A DNA stretch of 43,889 bases. Origin: Actinokineospora enzanensis DSM 44649 (GTDB lineage: Bacteria > Actinomycetota > Actinomycetes > Mycobacteriales > Pseudonocardiaceae). The stretch lies in assembly GCF_000374445.1 (NCBI RefSeq), contig NZ_KB894447.1, positions 1 to 43,889 on the forward strand, given 5' to 3'. A program made the translations under genes and the position numbers. A model generated the notes under the pieces. That model did not search any database. It worked only from the letters and a program-made list of their open reading frames with translations, and was not told the origin of the DNA. Shown here piece by piece: positions 40,297 through 43,889 of this stretch (positions are counted from its first letter, which is position 1; every line of letters starts with the position of its first letter).

Positions 40297-40482
40297 ATGG
40301 AACAGAACCGGATCAGGTGGCGCAAGAGCTCGCGCAGTGCAGGCAACAACGGCAACTGCGTCGAACTCGCGCACACCATGGACGCTGTCCGCGACAGCAA
40401 GAACCCGACCGGCCCCGCACTGGGCACGGTCCGGGTCGACGCGCTCGTCGCAGCGGTCAAGAACGGCTCTTTCAGCCGCTGA
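40297..40482 (+). CDS. DUF397 domain protein 1
   Basis: This 61-aa protein is a typical DUF397 domain: IRWRKSSRSAGNNGNCVELAH, VRDSKNPTGPALGTVRVDAL and the end AVKNGSFSR. The ATG at 40297 is preceded by GAGGAAGG. It is 29 bp after the XRE B gene and on the same strand. DUF397 proteins may be the small partner of the XRE/DUF5753 regulator; the mechanism is not settled. Confidence 0.92.
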   Translation: MEQNRIRWRKSSRSAGNNGNCVELAHTMDAVRDSKNPTGPALGTVRVDALVAAVKNGSFSR

Positions 40483-40546
40483 CCGTGCTCCCGACGGCTC
40501 GATAACCTCGTGAGTCGGGATGATCGCGGCGAGCGGAGGACATCGC

Positions 40547-40723
40547 ATGGACCAGATCCGGTGGCGTAGAAGTTCCTACAGCAGCGGCAACGGTGGTGAA
40601 TGTGTCGAGATCGCGCACACGCGTGACGCGATCCGGGACGCGAAGAACCCCGGTACCGCCCTCGTCGCGATCACAGTGGACACACTGCTGCTCGCGGTGA
40701 AGTCCGGCCGACTCGGCCGCTAG
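40547..40723 (+). CDS. DUF397 domain protein 2
   Basis: This 58-aa DUF397 protein begins MDQIRWRRSSYSSGNGGE, with CVEIAHTRDAIRDAKNPGTA and the end AVKSGRLGR. The ATG at 40547 has GGAGGA nine bases upstream; an in-frame ATG nine codons earlier lacks that support. It is a diverged paralogue of the preceding gene and the last of the module. A strong hairpin follows. Confidence 0.92.
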   Translation: MDQIRWRRSSYSSGNGGECVEIAHTRDAIRDAKNPGTALVAITVDTLLLAVKSGRLGR

Positions 40724-40729
40724 CGCGCC

Positions 40730-40764
40730 GTTCCTCCCCCGCTGGTTGTCAGCGGGGGAGGAAC
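40730..40764. terminator. Bidirectional terminator after DUF397, overlapping the MFS 3' end
   Basis: GTTCCTCCCCCGCT (40730-40743) pairs perfectly with 40751-40764 around a 7-nt loop. It follows the DUF397 stop by 6 bp. The right arm covers the last codons and stop of the convergent MFS gene. Confidence 0.87.
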
Positions 40765-42053
40765 GCGGCCGTCGCCAGGCCGCCGAGGCCGACCACGGCC
40801 AGCACGATCATCGCCGCCCCGTACGCGTGCGCCGGGCTCGCGACCAGGATCGTGCCCGCGATGGCCGTGCCGAGTGCCGATCCCAGGTTCGAGATGCTCC
40901 GCGAAAGCCCCGAGATCTCGCCCTGTTGCTCCTCGCCGAACCCGGATTGCACCACATTCACCGACGGCGTCAACATTGCTCCGACCCCCAGCCCGATCAA
41001 CAGCAGCCCGACGATAGCCGCGTGCGCCAGCAGCAGCCCGATCCCGGCGACCGTGACCGCGAAGCCCGCGATGATCAGCGTTCGCTGCGCGTGCCGACGG
41101 GCGAGCCGTTCCGCCGACAGGGACGTGACCAGGATGCCGACCGTGGCGGAGGTGGTCACCAACCCGGTCTGGATGGGGTTGTAGCCGCGCACGACCTGGT
41201 AGTAGGCCGCGACCACGAACGAGATGCCCATCAGCAGCAGCCACTGCAGGTGTTGCGTGCCCAGCCCGAGGTTGGCCGTCCTGTTCCGGAACAGGCTCAA
41301 CGAGATCAGTGGTTCACGCCCGGAGCGCTCGCGGTGCCGGACCCAGAGGAAGAACCAGACCAGGATCAATGCTCCGAGCACGACCAGGGCAATCGTCAGC
41401 CCGATGTTGTCGTCCGCCACCAGGATGCCCCCGACGATCGAGGTCAGCCCCACCGCCGACAACACCGCCCCGACCGGATCCGCCGACCGCGTCGGATCCG
41501 GCGCGACCGGGTCCTTGATCCGCAGACTCAGCCCGATGATCACCGCCACGACCAGCGCCTGGAACCCGAACGCCGCCCGCCAGCCCAGCGTCGAGGCGAT
41601 CAGCCCGCCGATCAGCGGCCCGGCCGCCGCCCCGACCCCGCCCATCGCCATGATCGCCCCGAACGCGCGGGCCCGGCTCGCGGTGCCGGTGAACAGCAAC
41701 GTCGCCAGGATGTAGACCGGCGGGATCAACAGCGCCGTGCCTACCCCTTCCAGGATCGAGTTGCCCAGGATCAACACGCCGAGCCCTGGCGCGATCGCAC
41801 TGAGGATCGCACCGACCCCGTACGTGGCAAGCCCCGCGACAAAACACCGCTTCCGCCCGATCCGATCGGTGAGCTTGCCCCCCGGGATCATCAACGCGGC
41901 CATGACCAGCAGGAACACCGTGATCGCGACCTGCACCCCGCGCACGGTCGTGTCCAGGTCCCGACTGATGTCGTTGATCATGACGTTCAGGTTGGAGCCC
42001 GCGAAGCTGCACACGAACTGGGCCAACGCGAGCGGCACCAACACCTGCCTCAT
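40749..42053 (-). CDS. MFS transporter (multidrug-efflux type)
   Basis: This 434-aa major-facilitator protein has about 12-14 hydrophobic helices. The first is LALAQFVCSFAGSNLNVMI. The conserved loop 2-3 motif is GGKLTDRIGRKRCF (GxLxDrxGRkr). The segment GVGAAAGPLIGGLI is like motif C of drug/H+ antiporters. The substrate is unknown; efflux is likely. The ATG at 42053 overlaps the GH15 stop (ATGA), so it is co-translated with that gene. The C-terminus lies in a terminator hairpin. Confidence 0.88.
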   Translation of the reverse strand: MRQVLVPLALAQFVCSFAGSNLNVMINDISRDLDTTVRGVQVAITVFLLVMAALMIPGGKLTDRIGRKRCFVAGLATYGVGAILSAIAPGLGVLILGNSILEGVGTALLIPPVYILATLLFTGTASRARAFGAIMAMGGVGAAAGPLIGGLIASTLGWRAAFGFQALVVAVIIGLSLRIKDPVAPDPTRSADPVGAVLSAVGLTSIVGGILVADDNIGLTIALVVLGALILVWFFLWVRHRERSGREPLISLSLFRNRTANLGLGTQHLQWLLLMGISFVVAAYYQVVRGYNPIQTGLVTTSATVGILVTSLSAERLARRHAQRTLIIAGFAVTVAGIGLLLAHAAIVGLLLIGLGVGAMLTPSVNVVQSGFGEEQQGEISGLSRSISNLGSALGTAIAGTILVASPAHAYGAAMIVLAVVGLGGLATAAFLPR

Positions 42054-43807
42054 CCGTGCTCGTCCAACGCCTGCGCGGCCGCCACCAACGCCAGATGCGT
42101 GAACGCCTGCGGGAAGTTGCCCAATTGCTCCCCGGTCGGCCCGATCTCCTCCGCGAACAATCCGACATGATTGGCATAGGTAAGCATCTTGTCGAACGCA
42201 TACCGAGCCTGGTGGACCCTGCCCGCCCGCGCCAACGCCTCCACGTAAAGGAAGCTGCACAGGTTGAACGTCCCTTCGGTGCCTTGCAGCCCGTCCGGCG
42301 CGGCCTCCGGGTTGTACCGATAGACCAGGCTGTCGCTGACCAGCTCCCTCTCCATGGCATCCAACGTCGACAACCACGCCGGGTCACGCGGCGAGATGAA
42401 CCCCACCCGAGGCATCAACAACAGTGACGCGTCCAACACATCGGTGTCGAAATGCTGGACAAACGCCTGCTTCTCCGAGTTCCACCCCCGATCCACGATC
42501 TGCCGGAACACCGCGTCCCGCGCCTCGATCCAACGCCCGAGATCGGCAGGCCGCGCATGCGCCGTTGCGAACCGAATTCCCCGGTCAAACGCCACCCACG
42601 TCATCAGCCTGCTGTAGGTGAAGTTCTGCCGACCGCTCCGAGTCTCCCAGATTCCCTCATCCGGCCGATCCCAATGATCGACCAGCCAGTCGAGTAATTC
42701 GGTGACCTTCCCCCACCCGCTGATGGCCCCAAGCTCACCACTCTGCGCAAGCGCGTCGATCGCCTCCCCGTAGATATCGAGCTGAAGCTGCCCGGCCGCC
42801 GCATTCCCCACCCGAACCGGCCTGGAATCCCGATACCCTGCGAGATGCGGAAGCTCATACTCGTCGGTCTGCGCACTCCCATCCACCCGATAAAGAATCC
42901 CGAGTGGTTCGGTACCCCTTTCGTCCAACCGATCCCGCAACCAACGCCGAAACGCATCGGCCTCATCCTCGAACCCGAGATCCGTCAACGCCCGCACCGA
43001 CAACGACGCATCCCGAATCCACGTATACCGATAGTCCCAGTTCCGCTCACCCCCGACCTGCTCCGGCAACCCCAACGTGGCAGCCGCCACCGGCGCCCCC
43101 GTCGGCGCATACGTCAACAACTTCAACGTGATCGCCGACCGATTCACCGCATCCTGCCACCGCCCCCGATACGTCGAGGACTTCAACCAGTCCAACCAGA
43201 ACCCCCGACACCTCTCGAACTCCTCCTCAGCCCGCACAACATCCAAATCGCCCCCCGTCCCCAATGCGATAACCGCACTTTCCCCCTCCTCAAGAACAAA
43301 CCTCCCCACCACATCCGCCCCGTCCCCCTCCACGCCCACCGAAGCCCAAAGATGCAAGGTCTCCACCCCCCGAAAAACAGCCCTACCCCCATCTCGCAAC
43401 TCCAGCGAATGCCCACCCCGCCCATAATCAAACCGAGGCCGACACTCGAATGTGAACTCCATCCGCCCCCGAACCACCCGAACGACCCGGATAATCCGAT
43501 GCACCCCAGTAGCCTCGACAACAGGCGGCATGAAGTCGGCAACCTCCCCAACCCCACTATCCGCCATAAACCGCGTCACAAGAATCGCCGTATCCGGCAA
43601 ATACAACTGCTTCGTAACAGCCTTTCCCACGGCTGAGACTTCACAATACCCACCCCGCTCCCGATCCAACAGCCCGGCAAAAATGCTGGCAGAATCAAAC
43701 CGAGGACTACACCACCAATCAATCGCCCCCCGCTCGGAAACCAACGCCGCCGTCTGCAAATCCCCCACCATCCCATGCCCCGCAATAGACGGAAACCCGC
43801 TATCCAC
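42050..43807 (-). CDS. GH15-family glucoamylase/trehalase-like protein
   Basis: This 585-aa GH15 protein begins with FPSIAGHGMVGDLQTAALVS (the family start), then WWCSPRFDSASIFAGLLD. It has the barrel segment QVGGERNWDYRYTWIRDASL, and GIWETRSGRQNFTYSRLMTW, whose Glu is a candidate catalytic acid. Actinobacterial members of this length hydrolyse trehalose or alpha-glucans; which one is not decidable. A GTG at 43807 was chosen, five bases after GGAGGG; the frame stays open to 43861. No signal peptide, so it is cytoplasmic. The 5' half has an unusual G/A-rich coding strand. It is co-translated with the MFS transporter. Confidence 0.88.
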   Translation of the reverse strand: MDSGFPSIAGHGMVGDLQTAALVSERGAIDWWCSPRFDSASIFAGLLDRERGGYCEVSAVGKAVTKQLYLPDTAILVTRFMADSGVGEVADFMPPVVEATGVHRIIRVVRVVRGRMEFTFECRPRFDYGRGGHSLELRDGGRAVFRGVETLHLWASVGVEGDGADVVGRFVLEEGESAVIALGTGGDLDVVRAEEEFERCRGFWLDWLKSSTYRGRWQDAVNRSAITLKLLTYAPTGAPVAAATLGLPEQVGGERNWDYRYTWIRDASLSVRALTDLGFEDEADAFRRWLRDRLDERGTEPLGILYRVDGSAQTDEYELPHLAGYRDSRPVRVGNAAAGQLQLDIYGEAIDALAQSGELGAISGWGKVTELLDWLVDHWDRPDEGIWETRSGRQNFTYSRLMTWVAFDRGIRFATAHARPADLGRWIEARDAVFRQIVDRGWNSEKQAFVQHFDTDVLDASLLLMPRVGFISPRDPAWLSTLDAMERELVSDSLVYRYNPEAAPDGLQGTEGTFNLCSFLYVEALARAGRVHQARYAFDKMLTYANHVGLFAEEIGPTGEQLGNFPQAFTHLALVAAAQALDEHG

Positions 43808-43889
43808 AACCCCTCCCAACCTCCGATTTCCCCCAACCCTCCACCCCCCACCCACCCCCACACGTCCCCCAAACCCGGTGAACCCCCAA

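Overview
The window reads as chromosomal DNA of a high-GC, sporulating-type actinomycete. A Pseudonocardiales-like genome is my inference; Streptomyces-like is the alternative. The grounds are the C/G-rich third codon positions, frequent GTG starts, a DasR/das chitin-sugar locus, a four-gene conservon (cvnABCD), a SpoOM-type protein, an XRE/DUF5753 plus DUF397 module and a NB-ARC/TPR STAND protein. No phage, plasmid, IS or CRISPR feature was found.

Layout. 0-0.35 kb: 3' end of an rRNA operon (23S end, 5S, strong terminator). 0.4-17.1 kb: after a MarR-GNAT fusion comes a chitin/aminosugar block. It holds a secreted CBM2-GH18 chitinase with two DasR-type operators, the das operon (dasA-dasB-dasC and a GH3 N-acetylglucosaminidase) divergent from dasR, and a GH20 hexosaminidase. 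Next is a tightly coupled operon (Zn/PLP D-amino-acid dehydratase-like enzyme, D-aminoacylase, beta-propeller lactonase) divergent from a KDG-kinase-like PfkB kinase, IclR and RidA. Read together, these last genes can be assembled into an oxidative route for N-acetylglucosaminate: lactone opening, deacetylation, PLP deamination with RidA, then KDG phosphorylation. This is the most interesting hypothesis in the window.

17.2-24 kb: SpoOM-like protein, PPOX-type oxidoreductase, VOC protein, two paralogous secreted metzincin-like proteins flanking an orphan OmpR-type response regulator, and a trypsin-like/NUC1 endonuclease fusion. 24-28.1 kb: conservon, preceded by a repeated GGTCACTYRCC motif. 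28.1-30.7 kb: tryptophanase and an ABBA-type aromatic prenyltransferase, a likely prenyl-indole pathway. 31-33.6 kb: two DUF21/CBS (CorC/HlyC-type) membrane proteins. 33.55-33.9 kb: a convergent intergenic region with a roughly 200-bp tandem duplication carrying four exact TTGTCCACA DnaA boxes. 33.9-36.2 kb: small CxxC protein and STAND/TPR protein with six exact 126-bp coding repeats. 36.3-38 kb: DUF998 membrane protein and a possible uracil-DNA-glycosylase-fold protein. 38.1-40.7 kb: divergent XRE/DUF5753 regulators with a small partner and two DUF397 proteins. 40.7-43.8 kb: MFS transporter translationally coupled to a GH15 enzyme.

All functions are from sequence motifs and family knowledge read by eye; no database search was possible.
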